The position numbers and the translations under genes are program-made. Shown here piece by piece: positions 47,701-56,254 of a DNA stretch of 64,000 nt. The notes under the pieces are model-generated. The model worked only from the letters and a program-made list of their open reading frames with translations. It searched no databases and was not told the DNA's origin. The DNA is from Heliopora coerulea (Eukaryota; Cnidaria; Anthozoa; Scleralcyonacea; Helioporidae), in assembly GCA_030142905.1 (NCBI GenBank), contig JASJOG010000076.1:248001-312000 (forward strand), in the 5' to 3' direction. Numbering within the stretch: the stretch's first letter is position 1; every line of letters begins with the position of its first letter.

Positions 47701-50700
47701 AGAATCACAACGAATCAAAGTTTCACCGTTTAATGAAAGAACAAATTTAGAAGAAATCATTAAAAATCTTCGGAGTAAAATCACCTTAATTACTAATGAA
47801 AAGAAAGTCTTTAGGCTGGAAGAAGAAAAAGAGAACGGGAGATTAATTGCTGAACAACTTCAAACTAAAATTCTGAAATGCTGTGATGAAACGCAACGAG
47901 TGAAGATGTGTGCGTTTAAAGAAAGGAGTAACTTTGAAAATGATATGAACAAACTTCAAGATAAGTACAACAATGTTGTTCAGGCAATGCAAAAGTTAAA
48001 GCATGAGAGAGATTTTTATGAAAATAAAATGCAGCTATTGAAGCACGAAAATGAAGAGGAAGATTCAGAAAAGGGTGAGACAAAAGATAATGAAGCTAAA
48101 CAAAGTGATTTACAGAAAGCTGTGTCACGTATTAAAGAATTAGAAACACAAGTGGAGGAATTCACCGAGGTGCACAAACAAGAAAAGAACTCTCTTGAAA
48201 TAGAAATCAGAAAGAAACAGGATGAATGTGAGGAACTTTCCAAGAAAATTAATGTTCTGATGAACGAACTTAAATATAGTTCTATTAAAGCCAATGAAAA
48301 TCACGCGGTACAATCAAAAGAGTTGGAAGGAACAAAAAGAACTTCAGATAGACTATCCTCATCTTACAAAAGCACCATTTCTGAGCTTGAAAAGAAGATT
48401 CAGGAACTCAAAGATGAGAAGTTGCTTGTTATTAGTGAAATTCAGTTGGCTAAACAACATCCTAATGTTGAACGTGAATCCCGCGAAGAGTTAGAAAGGC
48501 AAATAGATATGATTAGTCGAAAAATGGAAATTCAAATTAATGAAAACAAAAACTTGCAAGATGTCTGTGATGAACTTCGCCAGCACAAAGAACACATAAG
48601 TGCAACTATTTCCTTATACAAAGAAAACGAATTAAAATGGAGAAAGGAACTCGAGGAAAGCAAAAGAGAAAAAAACGAAATAGAGAAAGCAAAGGAAGAA
48701 GTAACGTCGGACCTTTTGAATGCGAAAAGGAACAGTGAACTTAATTCAAGTAGAAGTAAAGAGAATACTGAGAAGCTTCGACAGGAGAATAACCAGTTGC
48801 TTCACAAATGTCAAGATAAAGAATCTGTACTGAAAATAAAAATGGTAGAGCTTCAACAAAGTCGAGAAGAATTAAGAATTTTAAGTGGAAAGTTAATTAA
48901 TGAGGAGAAAAAAGATAAAGCATCACAAGAGGTGATCGAAAGGCTTCGTAACGAGAATATTTCGATGAAGCACAGACTTTGCGAACATGAAAAACATGCT
49001 ATTGCTTTCAAAACTTATGCGGAAAAAATAGAGAATGAAAAGAAGAATTATGGAAATCAGGTTGAAAAAATGAAAGAAGAGATAGAAAGAAAGGATGCCG
49101 AAATGGGTAGTCTTCGTGAATTTCTAGAAAGTGTTGGTAAAGAAAGCAGTTCCTGGAAAGAGAGAGTTGACAGCTGTGACGAAGAAATGTCTAGTCTCAG
49201 AATAACTGTTGCCAAGATTGAAGATCAAAAGGGAATTCTGGAGAACGATGTAATAAAGAGCGTTGTAGAGATACAAATTAATGAAATAGAAAAGAAAGAT
49301 CTTCATGAAAAAATCGAGAAGCTTTATGAAGAGATTAACTCTTTGAAACTAAAGGACCATATGAGTAAAGAAGAGACAATTGTTCTTAAAAGGAATTATA
49401 ACAAGCTTAAAAGCGATAAAGAAAACATCGAGAGTTCAATGAAGGAACTAAATGAAGAGAAAAAAAGAGAGGAGGAACGGATCAAAAATTATCAGGAAGA
49501 AATCGATTCATGGAAACAATTAGTCAGTACTTATGAAATCGACGTATTAACTCTTAGAACAATTGTGGAACAGCTAAAAAAGGAAAAGAAAAATACAGAA
49601 AATGAAATGGTACAGATTAGTGAAGAAAAACAAAAAGATGAAAAAAATTTTCAGGAAAAAATCAAGAAGCACCGTAAAGAGATTGACACCTGGAAACAAA
49701 AAGTCGGCGTTTATGAGAAAGACGTATTAATTCTCAGGGAAATTGTGGAACAACTTAGAAAAGAGAACAAAAATGTGGAAAGCTACCTGAGAAAAGTCAG
49801 TGAAGAGAAACAAAGAGAGGAGAATTGTTTTCAAGAAGTGATAGAACGACTGCGAAAACAGAATGATTCGTTGAATGATAAAGCTTGTGAAAAGGAAAAA
49901 CAAGTGTCTCTTCTTAAGACGAATTTGGAACAGCTGGAATATGAGAAAAAAAAAGTCGAAATGGACATGACAAATGTTAACGACATGTTCGAAAGACTTC
50001 ATCACGAGAATGTTTGTTATGAGCAAAAGATTTCTTCGTCTGATGAAGATATTCGTGTCCTTAAAAGAAATGTGGAAGTGTTAAAAAGCGAAAACGAACA
50101 AATGAAAAATGTGCTGGAAAAAGTGGAAGTCGAAAAACAAAATAAAACAAGAGAAGTAGAAATTCTTCAAGAAGACATCCAAGAACTTCGCCAAAAGAAC
50201 GAAGAAGTAAACCAAAGTATTAATGATTGCGGGAACGAAAATTCCAATTTGAAAAAGATGAAAATTGACATGGAAAATGAAGTTGAGAAACTAAATTTAC
50301 GACTGGAAACCAGGGAAAAAGAATTTGAAAATTGTGGTGTTATCGTAGGGCAACTACGTGAAGAGAAAAACAATTTAAATGAATCTATTTCTGCCAACAA
50401 AAAGGAGATTTCTAGCCTTGAAGATAAAATTAAGGAACTATGTAATGAAAAAGTGCACATGGAAACAATTCAATTGAGGATGAAGAAGGAACAAAACAAT
50501 TACGAAAGTGAACTTAAAAGTCTGAAGGAAGTTGTGAAATGTACTGAAGTCAACGAACAGAAGATGAAAGATAAATTAAAAATACTGGAAAAGGAAAAAA
50601 CAAGTTTGAGAAGTGAAATTGCTGATTTAAAGGAAAGAGATGAAAATGACAAAAAAGAAAAGCGTTCTTTGGAAAGCAGTATTCAAAGCTTCCGCGAAAC

Positions 50701-52219
50701 ACTCAGAATTCTTCATGTCGACATAGATGAAGCCTCCGCGAGGAAGGTTCACGTAGAAGAAGAGCTTCGAGATCTTAGTTTAATGATTGAAAAAGAGAAA
50801 TCCATTTGGACAGAAGTAAAAGTGAAACATGGACAAGATGTTTCAAATTTTAAAAAGATTATCGACGAACTAATACAAAGTAAGCAGACATTACTTTCGG
50901 AAATTGTAAGACTCAGTGACCAAAAGAAAGAAGCACAAGAACTTACGAAGAATGAAGTAACTCGGCTACAGACATTACACAACGAACTTCACGATAAACA
51001 CGAGGAAATAACACAAGAGAAGTCCAAGTTGGAACTTCAAGTAAGCTCTTTGAAAATAAGTCTGGATACTCTTCAGGGTGCTTACGAGGAGTCTCAAGAT
51101 GCGAACAAGCAAAACGAACGACGATTAGAGGAACTTCGAGAGCAGGCTATTACAAATCAAGACAAACGGAAGCTAGTTGTGGAAATCGGAAAAGTTAAAA
51201 AGCAAGTGATTATACTGGAAAATAGGTTAAAAAATTCTTTGGCGGAGAACAAAGAATTGTTGTCGACTCTCGAGAGGACAGAAACCCAATTTCTTACGCT
51301 GAAGAAAGAATATGAAACATGCAGAAATGAAAAAATTATTTTGGCAGAACGCTTGAAGAAGTTGGAAATGCAAAACGCAGAAAATTCACAGAAATCTGAG
51401 ATTGCAAGTTCATCTACACATGTAAATAACTTGAGACAAAAACTGAAAGAGCTTCGTCAGAAATTAGGAGACGAGAAGAAACAGCGAGAAGTCCGCGAGT
51501 TTGAGATGAAGAACTTGAAAGAGAAAGTAGAACGGTTAGCGAAAAAGGAGAAAGAGTCTGAAGTAATGGTCGATAACAATCGCAAGAAACTGAGGGAAAT
51601 AGAAACAGAAAGAAATGCACTTAAAATGGACGTGGAGAGCATCAGCAAGAGGAAGAAAAGGGACATGGAGGAATACACCAGTAGAATTGAGTCGTTAGAA
51701 GAAGAACTGAAATCTTTCAAGGTAAAACAGATGAATGAGGAAGATGGAAAGCAGCTGAAGGAATCCTTGGAAACAGTCAGTGAACAGAATAAGATCCTGG
51801 AAATGAAACTAACGTCGAGCCGTGAAAGATTCACCAAAGAAAACAACGACTTGAAGAACAGTTTAAAATCATTGCAAGAACGTTATGATTCTGAAACAGA
51901 GCGGTTTCAGAACACCTACACGTCAAACCACAACGAGATCCTAGATTTGAAGAAATCCGTGTCTACGTTGGAAAGGGAACGTGAAATTAAAGCAAGAGAA
52001 GCGGAGAAATTGCTTGATAATCTTTCTGCCATCAACAAAGAAAAGGAACGAATTGAGAAGGTCCTGAGCGAGAAGATGTCTGAAGCAAAGAAATGGAAGA
52101 AAGAGACATTCGAGTATAAAGCAGAAATTAGTTTCCTCCGGGGTGCGTTGAATATTCTGGAGAAAGATGGCGAGAAGGAAACATCACTGGGTATCTACGA
52201 TCATGCTACAAGCGCGTGA
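41714..52219 (+). CDS. giant single-exon coiled-coil repeat protein (3,501 aa)
   Basis: One uninterrupted frame from ATG (41714, MNCLSSSDEATG) to TGA (52217-52219). The first 300 residues are mixed and contain a Cys-containing segment (FSCQYKRLKYAMDCGDRAL). From about 305 onward most of the protein is Glu/Lys-rich coiled coil. At about 1316-1365 there is a low-complexity GEQGEQ/ENREQRTERTG insertion. Residues about 1576-2065 hold nine modules (next entries) with a QRIKVCSFNER-like motif. The remainder to about 3480 is continuous heptad-like coiled coil, ending FLRGALNILEKDG. No catalytic motif, transmembrane segment or signal peptide seen. It resembles long structural or tethering coiled-coil proteins (rootletin, golgin or CENP type) only in composition. 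A 10.5 kb coding exon is exceptional in animals and could reflect retroposition or intron loss. Confidence 0.9.
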   Translation: MNCLSSSDEATGVNEKSNFEKQSLELNMDLEVREVTDKMQPVMKDNEPQDWTIQDRNGNERYQKLASNEHPEAPLNLSPFHTVENTFPHNITGDNSDSKQVGNFVDTQNSPSSESYAVSAVFRACDNFTAGNLRTSSDIISLELHKFSCQYKRLKYAMDCGDRALDEALPDTVSRGQSLELCQKFRGERKCFRELVENMLLNCNIGEFHRTYSEHEKDCEDDRMAQTNVDKRETDSNACHRVGISSSRKVSEQFKAEVVTLSCKDDVCARQNGSKKGEGVQTEKNTPDGSQEDILDKDEAGNAPKYGNAVAGLARDLEDLQEEHKKIVQERNVLQEKVFEIESDLCSVEIERDLKSETARYLEEQVASGSSLLIMRENELASLRKRYKLLNEAFQNSEELREDLEKETSRMTVIIRKLEERLELIAQREQETEACNDLSSRTLKYADENHVDCEEAKEISVVTDHLEVLKDIERLQQEILAANDALQKERVVKEGVEEMLANVEKERSLLLEELDELKVAYQQQLIELKEYRDQRHHTNKQQGEEALKSKELTKLQENVSRLSDRVQSLEEENCKLEEEVYQLLDVLESIDTENTILKEERKKIDDCLKRVHLESMDELVVDYNTLKGEVETQQEKIKQYESGFSHHQRKAEEIIFEKKLAAFERPSTGPEDQNSSRFCSVPRSEYVKLQFQVKSLSEELKSLKEIAVAKSMRNKSVATTAMTEERESLINEYNVVKKWLKTVKENVGIVTVEDKVVTRWPDSMFLETELHKSQIDLNEKQHEVEMIKVEKEILRDENEKLETALNVLKQRLVENQEIHKNVLGELKDKLKKVDEQLRAEVNSHGKEKSRVISLEEQNAEVVTELENLKRQFECLQNEKKMVDGELSKIKFNLLKNFGNLSLQSISESLSATKKRCSEYVKIIENNKDVISKCQIDLQNLTNVNEVLGKELNEAKRRVEEADKLNSQKHSDGMSSEKSEVDRINIVLHALETAKKNEQEVLEMYMKEKSVWEKSQKQMNVMSAELREARILLFGKERQCEEFKTVIQKLEATCQAYENEFEKVTITHRDTDFSSSSERNTVQLDLNQKRPHEIEAGLVSTSENVLTVEKLQELQEMVRESLSMKVQVLQGKLEELMDALCSCQKLNVNLQQRLHSVELRHLENEGKNIHRKTDEELDKVLKDLWEKEKSMQEMLRKSCTKCDCEQDAFVSTANGEYLKDTLSRYKEVIKCLRIEKEELERRLMEANETVTKQEEIIAKFDYCIREKDSNLDYHDIKYHSSLGRASENVDNLIGRIELSKSEDAMETKGKNRNRQEFIILEDENRGENRDEKNRGEQGEQGEQGEQREQGTRENREQRTERTGERTGDDQTTADSIAFPFGVETRTRNLKEELDCVTAKYVNLRAAFEGCQRRLRFWESGANNKELVDSEAVVTSTPVRAWLETDGFENSDAKDKELTEVTENGISVSSCKSPRRYQVGKPVCSQTDQNLENDQQGSRLLFSEISFNVSGSEADAGLNTKNDHMAVEVTLTEKEMDALDIQDNFSELDGKVNEDERFCCHLRTKIQQLESIVLACRDEIQRVKVGSFKERLHFENTLKIHQETSAMSMSKLKEMEGEKEDFMIKKEELEAKLQAYDKEIQRIKICSFNEQERSNDIITRLHDTNSTIKKRIEELEPENKNMRSRIEKLEVKVLKCRDETQRIKVCSFNERQNHENSVKTLQNTIDMMKNEVEEHKTEKESASSAIRELSDQIIVCYEETQRIKVCSLSERQHFEAIVRGLQDTILTMEKKIDELKRDKDIITSRVRELEDQVLSYNQEMERTKASSLNERKIFMEGFGRIRGSIATMKKTVERQKLEKDYTRSRVTDLEDELHCCNEEKQRPRVDSLNERQNLERDLEDLPHTIAKMDKRVEEQRMEMDHMISRMVRLESSIQSYTDEIQRIKVCSFNERQNFEDTVKKLQDTIATMEDWAEKQKRKQDDTTTRMRELQDKILAGEEESQRIKVSPFNERTNLEEIIKNLRSKITLITNEKKVFRLEEEKENGRLIAEQLQTKILKCCDETQRVKMCAFKERSNFENDMNKLQDKYNNVVQAMQKLKHERDFYENKMQLLKHENEEEDSEKGETKDNEAKQSDLQKAVSRIKELETQVEEFTEVHKQEKNSLEIEIRKKQDECEELSKKINVLMNELKYSSIKANENHAVQSKELEGTKRTSDRLSSSYKSTISELEKKIQELKDEKLLVISEIQLAKQHPNVERESREELERQIDMISRKMEIQINENKNLQDVCDELRQHKEHISATISLYKENELKWRKELEESKREKNEIEKAKEEVTSDLLNAKRNSELNSSRSKENTEKLRQENNQLLHKCQDKESVLKIKMVELQQSREELRILSGKLINEEKKDKASQEVIERLRNENISMKHRLCEHEKHAIAFKTYAEKIENEKKNYGNQVEKMKEEIERKDAEMGSLREFLESVGKESSSWKERVDSCDEEMSSLRITVAKIEDQKGILENDVIKSVVEIQINEIEKKDLHEKIEKLYEEINSLKLKDHMSKEETIVLKRNYNKLKSDKENIESSMKELNEEKKREEERIKNYQEEIDSWKQLVSTYEIDVLTLRTIVEQLKKEKKNTENEMVQISEEKQKDEKNFQEKIKKHRKEIDTWKQKVGVYEKDVLILREIVEQLRKENKNVESYLRKVSEEKQREENCFQEVIERLRKQNDSLNDKACEKEKQVSLLKTNLEQLEYEKKKVEMDMTNVNDMFERLHHENVCYEQKISSSDEDIRVLKRNVEVLKSENEQMKNVLEKVEVEKQNKTREVEILQEDIQELRQKNEEVNQSINDCGNENSNLKKMKIDMENEVEKLNLRLETREKEFENCGVIVGQLREEKNNLNESISANKKEISSLEDKIKELCNEKVHMETIQLRMKKEQNNYESELKSLKEVVKCTEVNEQKMKDKLKILEKEKTSLRSEIADLKERDENDKKEKRSLESSIQSFRETLRILHVDIDEASARKVHVEEELRDLSLMIEKEKSIWTEVKVKHGQDVSNFKKIIDELIQSKQTLLSEIVRLSDQKKEAQELTKNEVTRLQTLHNELHDKHEEITQEKSKLELQVSSLKISLDTLQGAYEESQDANKQNERRLEELREQAITNQDKRKLVVEIGKVKKQVIILENRLKNSLAENKELLSTLERTETQFLTLKKEYETCRNEKIILAERLKKLEMQNAENSQKSEIASSSTHVNNLRQKLKELRQKLGDEKKQREVREFEMKNLKEKVERLAKKEKESEVMVDNNRKKLREIETERNALKMDVESISKRKKRDMEEYTSRIESLEEELKSFKVKQMNEEDGKQLKESLETVSEQNKILEMKLTSSRERFTKENNDLKNSLKSLQERYDSETERFQNTYTSNHNEILDLKKSVSTLEREREIKAREAEKLLDNLSAINKEKERIEKVLSEKMSEAKKWKKETFEYKAEISFLRGALNILEKDGEKETSLGIYDHATSA
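45671..45815 (+). repeat. in-frame GAGAACAGG-type minisatellite in the giant ORF
   Basis: Degenerate purine-only repeats (GGAGAACAG units) encode a GEQ/REQ/ENR stretch; they keep frame and are flanked by ordinary coiled coil, suggesting a tolerated, length-variable insertion. Confidence 0.8.
46439..48000 (+). repeat. nine coding modules, eight at exact 180 nt spacing
   Basis: Module starts (acidic-x-QR motif) fall at 46439, 46619, 46799, 46979, 47159, 47339, 47519 and 47699, then 47885 (186 nt). Each carries a version of EETQRIKVCSFNERQNFE, then about 40 residues of coiled coil with LQDTI and a Glu/Lys/Arg-rich return. Modules 5 and 6 have lost most of the KVCSF part (ERTKASSLNER, QRPRVDSLNER); modules 3, 4 and 7 are the best preserved. 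Nucleotide divergence is substantial, so the array is old while its length is strictly kept. Confidence 0.93.
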
Positions 52220-54130
52220 CAACGGTTTGGCTAAATGGTTTGCATCAATTTTGTTCTGGGCATGTTTCTGACCTGTCCACAGCTCTCCATACACTGATTA
52301 TCCTATTTTCCTACGTTGTTAAAGGAAGGGTGAGATGTAGCTGGGGACAGGTCACGGTGTCTATTCATACAAATTGTAATCTTTACTGGCTAAAAATCAG
52401 TACATTCACAAGTCATTCATAAGTGAGGGTACTTTTTATGACACCATAATTTATGTTTTCATCACTTCACAACTCCTGAGACCATTAGCCTATCTTTAAC
52501 TATTATAGATACAACTGCAGCTTCATGCAAGTTGGTAAGACGACTGCTAGAATATTCCCCAAATTCGGTAGAAAAACTGGAGTACCACCACTCTCACTCG
52601 GTCAGTTAATGTTGTGAGTATCCTATTTCGAAAGTCAATCCTTCCTTCTTTTAAGTAGCGCATCAGTTTTTGTTTCTTAGCTCGCGTTGGAAGATTTTAA
52701 ATCCGCTCAGTGACAAGCTTTTATTGCTTGGTGACAGGGACTTTCACGTTGATCATTTGATATTTAATTAGAATAGTTTAAAGCTATCTGAACCAAGTAA
52801 AACACCAAATGGCATATTAGGTGGTCAGTTATGTATTGTCTAGACTTACTGTTATATTTAATTACAGACTTAAGCTATCTTGATGTCAATTCATTGAGTA
52901 ATTTCTGTCATGACGATGTATATAAACATGACACGCATGGCTTGAAAAGAAATTCTGCATTCAAGTCTGCAGTTTTGGGAGATACTTTTGCCTTTCTGCT
53001 GTCTAATTTTATAACTTATCTTTCAAGATCTCTATAAGGTCAATATTTGCACCGTCTGTGAGGCGAATTACTTCTGACATCTGTGACATAAGAAATAACT
53101 GAATAAAGGATTAGGTTTTGGCTCGCAGTAATAAGATTAACCCATCGTAACCTTTTGTTCAAGAAGTGTATGAAATTCTCGTACATGTTTCACAATAGAC
53201 AATTTAAAATTACAGCATGGCAGGTCGTTGACCTTTCAGCAATCAGATCTGAGGTCTTGTTTCAGAGTCGTGTCTGATATTATCACACACCCACCTAGTC
53301 TCATCAGGAATATGTCTTGCATCATCATGGGACGAAGACGGGTGTGAGCTTGAGATAAAGAGCAATTTATCTTAGAAGATCGCATTCACTTGACTGGGGA
53401 AGTACCGAGGAGTTGTCCAGAATTGGAACCCACTTGGAAATTTACGGCTCTGTATATTGGTAAGAAATACTTTGCAACGAGCTCATGGAGTTGCTGTGTT
53501 CGAGTATTCGCTGAATTTGCAAAGGGAAGCCTTTATTGGAGTCAGTGTAACCTTGTCACCGTCGTCTTATCTTCTGTAAGATCTAGTTCTACCGATGTCT
53601 ATTTTTCAACGGAAATGAAACACTTTGCGTCGATCATATGGAAATATTTCGTTAGTTTTTATCAAGAATTTTCGATGAGTTATACCATTTATTACGCAAA
53701 CATTATGCAGCGATTTTCAAACATTTCTTGCGCAACAAATTTGCCAAATAAAGCTAGCGACATGCGGTGACGATTTAACGTTCATGCCAACAACCAACTT
53801 CGTACCTAGACTCTTATCTCCGCTGCCCACTACAGCCACCAACCTTTTAAAGATAAATTTCATTCCCACCGATCGCATTTTTTGACACGACATTTTGCAA
53901 CGCGCTGCGTTTTTTTAGCGTAAACAAACTCTGAGGTTAGCTGAATCAATTCAACATTTCTCGTATAAACTTAAACTGCGTGTACTGTTGGGCCCATAAC
54001 TGGACTGTCATTTGAATGATATTGTTCAAATCTCCGACTGAGTGTTCCAGCACAATGCAAAATTTCCCGACTAAATTGTAAGTGGGTGAGGGAAGTTGCT
54101 GACGACTTCCTCCGCCAGTGACGTCATTGG

Positions 54131-54190
54131 TTGGTCGAACAGCACTTGGAAAATCCCAAAGTCCTGGGTCCGACTCCTGGTCATGTTGAC
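54131..54190 (+). repeat. tRNA-derived SINE-like fragment
   Basis: TTGGTCGAACAGC resembles an A box and GGGTCCGACTCC a box B, at tRNA spacing, with the CACTTGG-AATCCCAAA middle seen in tRNA-related SINEs. The acceptor stem is absent. Confidence 0.5.
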
Positions 54191-54544
54191 CAAACTGGGG
54201 GATTCCCTGTTCAGATATTCTTGTTCAGATATTCTTCTCTTGACGTGGACCCAATGAAACCCAAACCTAAGTTTATGAGCATCAAATTATTCATTGTATC
54301 GACTGTGTCGACTGTACAAAATTAAAACAGTTGGAGATGGGTCTTTTTCAACCACAACACTTTGAATAAAAAAACTGCTGTAACCCCATCGAAGAATCTC
54401 TTCTTACCTTAAGATTACCCTCAGTAATCACTCTTAAGTGTCGGCAGTTCACTGACATTTTTGGCTTTTGCGCATGTCGTTCAACACTTCCTACGTAGCA
54501 TTCTATTTTTATGATACTTAAAATTGGACCTGGTGACTGGCATC

Positions 54545-54700
54545 AAGAGGAAAGAGAAGGATATCGAGGGACGCACGAGTAGAATTCGGTTAGTAAACGC
54601 ACTTATATCTCTGTAGGGAAGGGAAATGATTGAGGGAAGTAGGAAGTATCAGAAGGAATCCTTAGAGGTAGACTGTACAACAGACCTTTAAAGGAAGGTG
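54545..54700 (+). pseudogene. decayed duplicate of the giant coiled-coil gene
   Basis: About 50 bases at 54548-54597 align with 51651-51701 (shared AAGAGGAA, GAGGG/GAGGAA and AGTAGAATT blocks, then a TTAG), and 54630-54665 aligns with 51740-51775 (shared GAAGGAATCCTT). Order and spacing roughly match the parent, but stops and indels interrupt it. Confidence 0.5.
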
Positions 54701-55456
54701 TTCTAAGATTTTTCGTACCTTCTAGCCGTTACAATAGTTAAGACCATTATCCTATGCTTAACTTTCACGAGTGTAGACTCAGTTGCATGTCAGCAAGCAA
54801 GCGGCGAGAACATATTTCATAGCTTCGAAGATAAACCCTAGCAGAGATTGCAATCTTAATTCCTTCTTGCTGTACTATCTCATTTCGAAGGTCAGACCTT
54901 TTATTTGGTGTCAGTGTCTGTCCCTTGGTGTCTCGAGATGTTGAAGCCACGGAACGACAAATGTCATCTTAGTTTGTGACAGACAGCTTAGCGTTGAACG
55001 TTTTATTTCTCTCGTCATTAACACGATTTGAAGCCGTTGGACAATCGTCACTTTCTGACCCAGCTTAAACCCAGATAGCACCGGCTTTGCCTTTCATACA
55101 ATAAGTACGATGTTTAATTTTTCGGTTTTTAGCTCCCTAAAAGCCTGTTCTTGTGTTGCATCTTGCATAGTCATGCACAGGTATAACAAATATATGGCCA
55201 CACCGAATTGATTAAAAGCGAGAGAAATTATCAAAATTTTGCACTTAGAAAATTGTACAATGGATCTGCAGTTCATCTGGATAAATATTTGAGTGTGTGC
55301 GGTCTAATTTTAGTATTTTATCTTTTATTATTTTAATGTCCAGTTTGTCGCGAGCGAGGATCCAGGCGGGAATCTCAATTTCAGAACAAATATTAATGCC
55401 CAGCAAAGTACACGCAATAAGGCCATGATTTGTAAAAGAAATAAGTTTATTAACAG

Positions 55457-55491
55457 GACTAACGTTTCGTTGCGTCTCGCAACATCATCAG
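55457..55491 (-). ncRNA. hammerhead ribozyme-like motif, element 3' copy
   Basis: Minus strand: CTGATGA, a 5 bp stem GTTGC/GCAAC with a GAGAC loop, GAAA, then a two-base-pair stem III and the GTC cleavage triplet. Flanking TTTATTCACA and TGTTAATAAA could pair at 9 of 10 positions to form stem I. Penelope-like elements are known to carry such minimal hammerheads. This copy is in sense with the endonuclease remnant. Confidence 0.6.
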
Positions 55492-55591
55492 AGTGTGAAT
55501 AAATTAAACGGGTATTGTATTTACAAGGTTAAAGGTATAAAGTAGGTGTTATATTACAAGAAGTATGGGAAACGGAAATGGATAGAGCTGT

Positions 55592-55615
55592 TAAAAGAGA
55601 GAGAGAGAGAGAGAG
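55592..55615. repeat. GA microsatellite
   Basis: About ten GA units inside the Penelope-like remnant. Confidence 0.8.
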
Positions 55616-55619
55616 AGGA

Positions 55620-56100
55620 ACAGAGCTTAGATTGGTATTCAAGGAAGGTTTAAGTTTAGAAATAATAAGACTTTCTCTTACCAAAAGTTCAGAGGCAGAA
55701 GAACAGGAGGATAGGATTTTGAAGTCGTTGAGTGATGCGGTGTGGCCAGTCTCAGTGAGATGAGTTAAAATGCTGGAAGGTTATGGGTTAAGAAGCTTTT
55801 TACCTGTCAGGGCAGAGACTCCTGGATGATCAGAGGCTCGTGTATGTAAGTGGCGAGCCGGTTGGCCCACATACAATGAGGAGCAGCATTGACACGTGTA
55901 AGAATAAACAATACGAGACCTCAGAGCTTTAGGAGTTCTGTCCTTGAAGTTAAAAAGATGAGCAAGTCGCTTGCCTGGTTGAAAAACAAAACGAATACTG
56001 ATGTGAGGGTAAGCTGAGGAGCACAGTTTTAAAATTTGAGTGCGGATTTGAAGAGAGTGACAACCAGTGAAGGGAAGAGAAAAGTATAAGACCTTTTTGG
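55620..56100 (-). pseudogene. GIY-YIG endonuclease of a Penelope-like element
   Basis: The minus strand reads AYPHISIRFVFQPGKRL, then FKDRTPKALRSRIVYSYTC, CQCCSSLYVGQPARHLHTR and the conserved H of ASDH, as in Penelope-like endonucleases: the SLY/YVG pair, catalytic Arg and CxC are visible. The usual YVGQT is YVGQP. Soon after LTGKKLLNP a TAA interrupts the frame, although homologous sequence continues for another 150 bases (HTASLNDF-like, then SELL-like). It is therefore a broken copy. Confidence 0.8.
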
Positions 56101-56130
56101 GGACTGTGTGAAGGACTGGTGATGACTACT

Positions 56131-56166
56131 CTGATGATGTTGCGAGACGCAACGAAACGTTAGTCC
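56131..56166 (+). ncRNA. hammerhead ribozyme-like motif, inverted copy
   Basis: Same core as the copy at 55457-55491 (CTGATGA 56131-56137, GAAA 56154-56157, GTC 56163-56165), on the opposite strand. The 5' flank differs here, so stem I would be poor and cleavage activity is less likely. Confidence 0.5.
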
Positions 56167-56254
56167 TGTTAATAAACTTATTTCTTTTACAAATCATGGC
56201 CTTATTGCGTGTACTTTGCTGGGCATTAATATTTGTTCTGAAAATGTCCAGTTT

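Larger units (their letters stand above)
52220..55346. other. intergenic with gene fragment and SINE remnant
   Basis: No complete gene recognised. A 126-residue frame at 53390-53770 lacks an ATG start and any known domain. The region contains a CRE-type TGACGTCA followed by ATTGG (inverted CCAAT) at 54119-54130, a SINE-like remnant (54131-54190) and a decayed copy of the giant gene's 3' part (about 54545-54700). Confidence 0.5.
55347..56242 (-). mobile_element. Penelope-like element remnant with inverted ends
   Basis: Inverted termini of 114 bp (55381-55494 and 56128-56241) flank an endonuclease pseudogene in minus orientation. The same 12 bp, AATGTCCAGTTT, occurs at 55335-55346 and 56243-56254, a plausible target-site duplication; 34 extra bases lie between the left duplicate and the left inverted end. 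The reverse transcriptase region is absent, as in 5'-truncated Penelope-like insertions, and inverted terminal copies are known for this retroelement class. Confidence 0.75.
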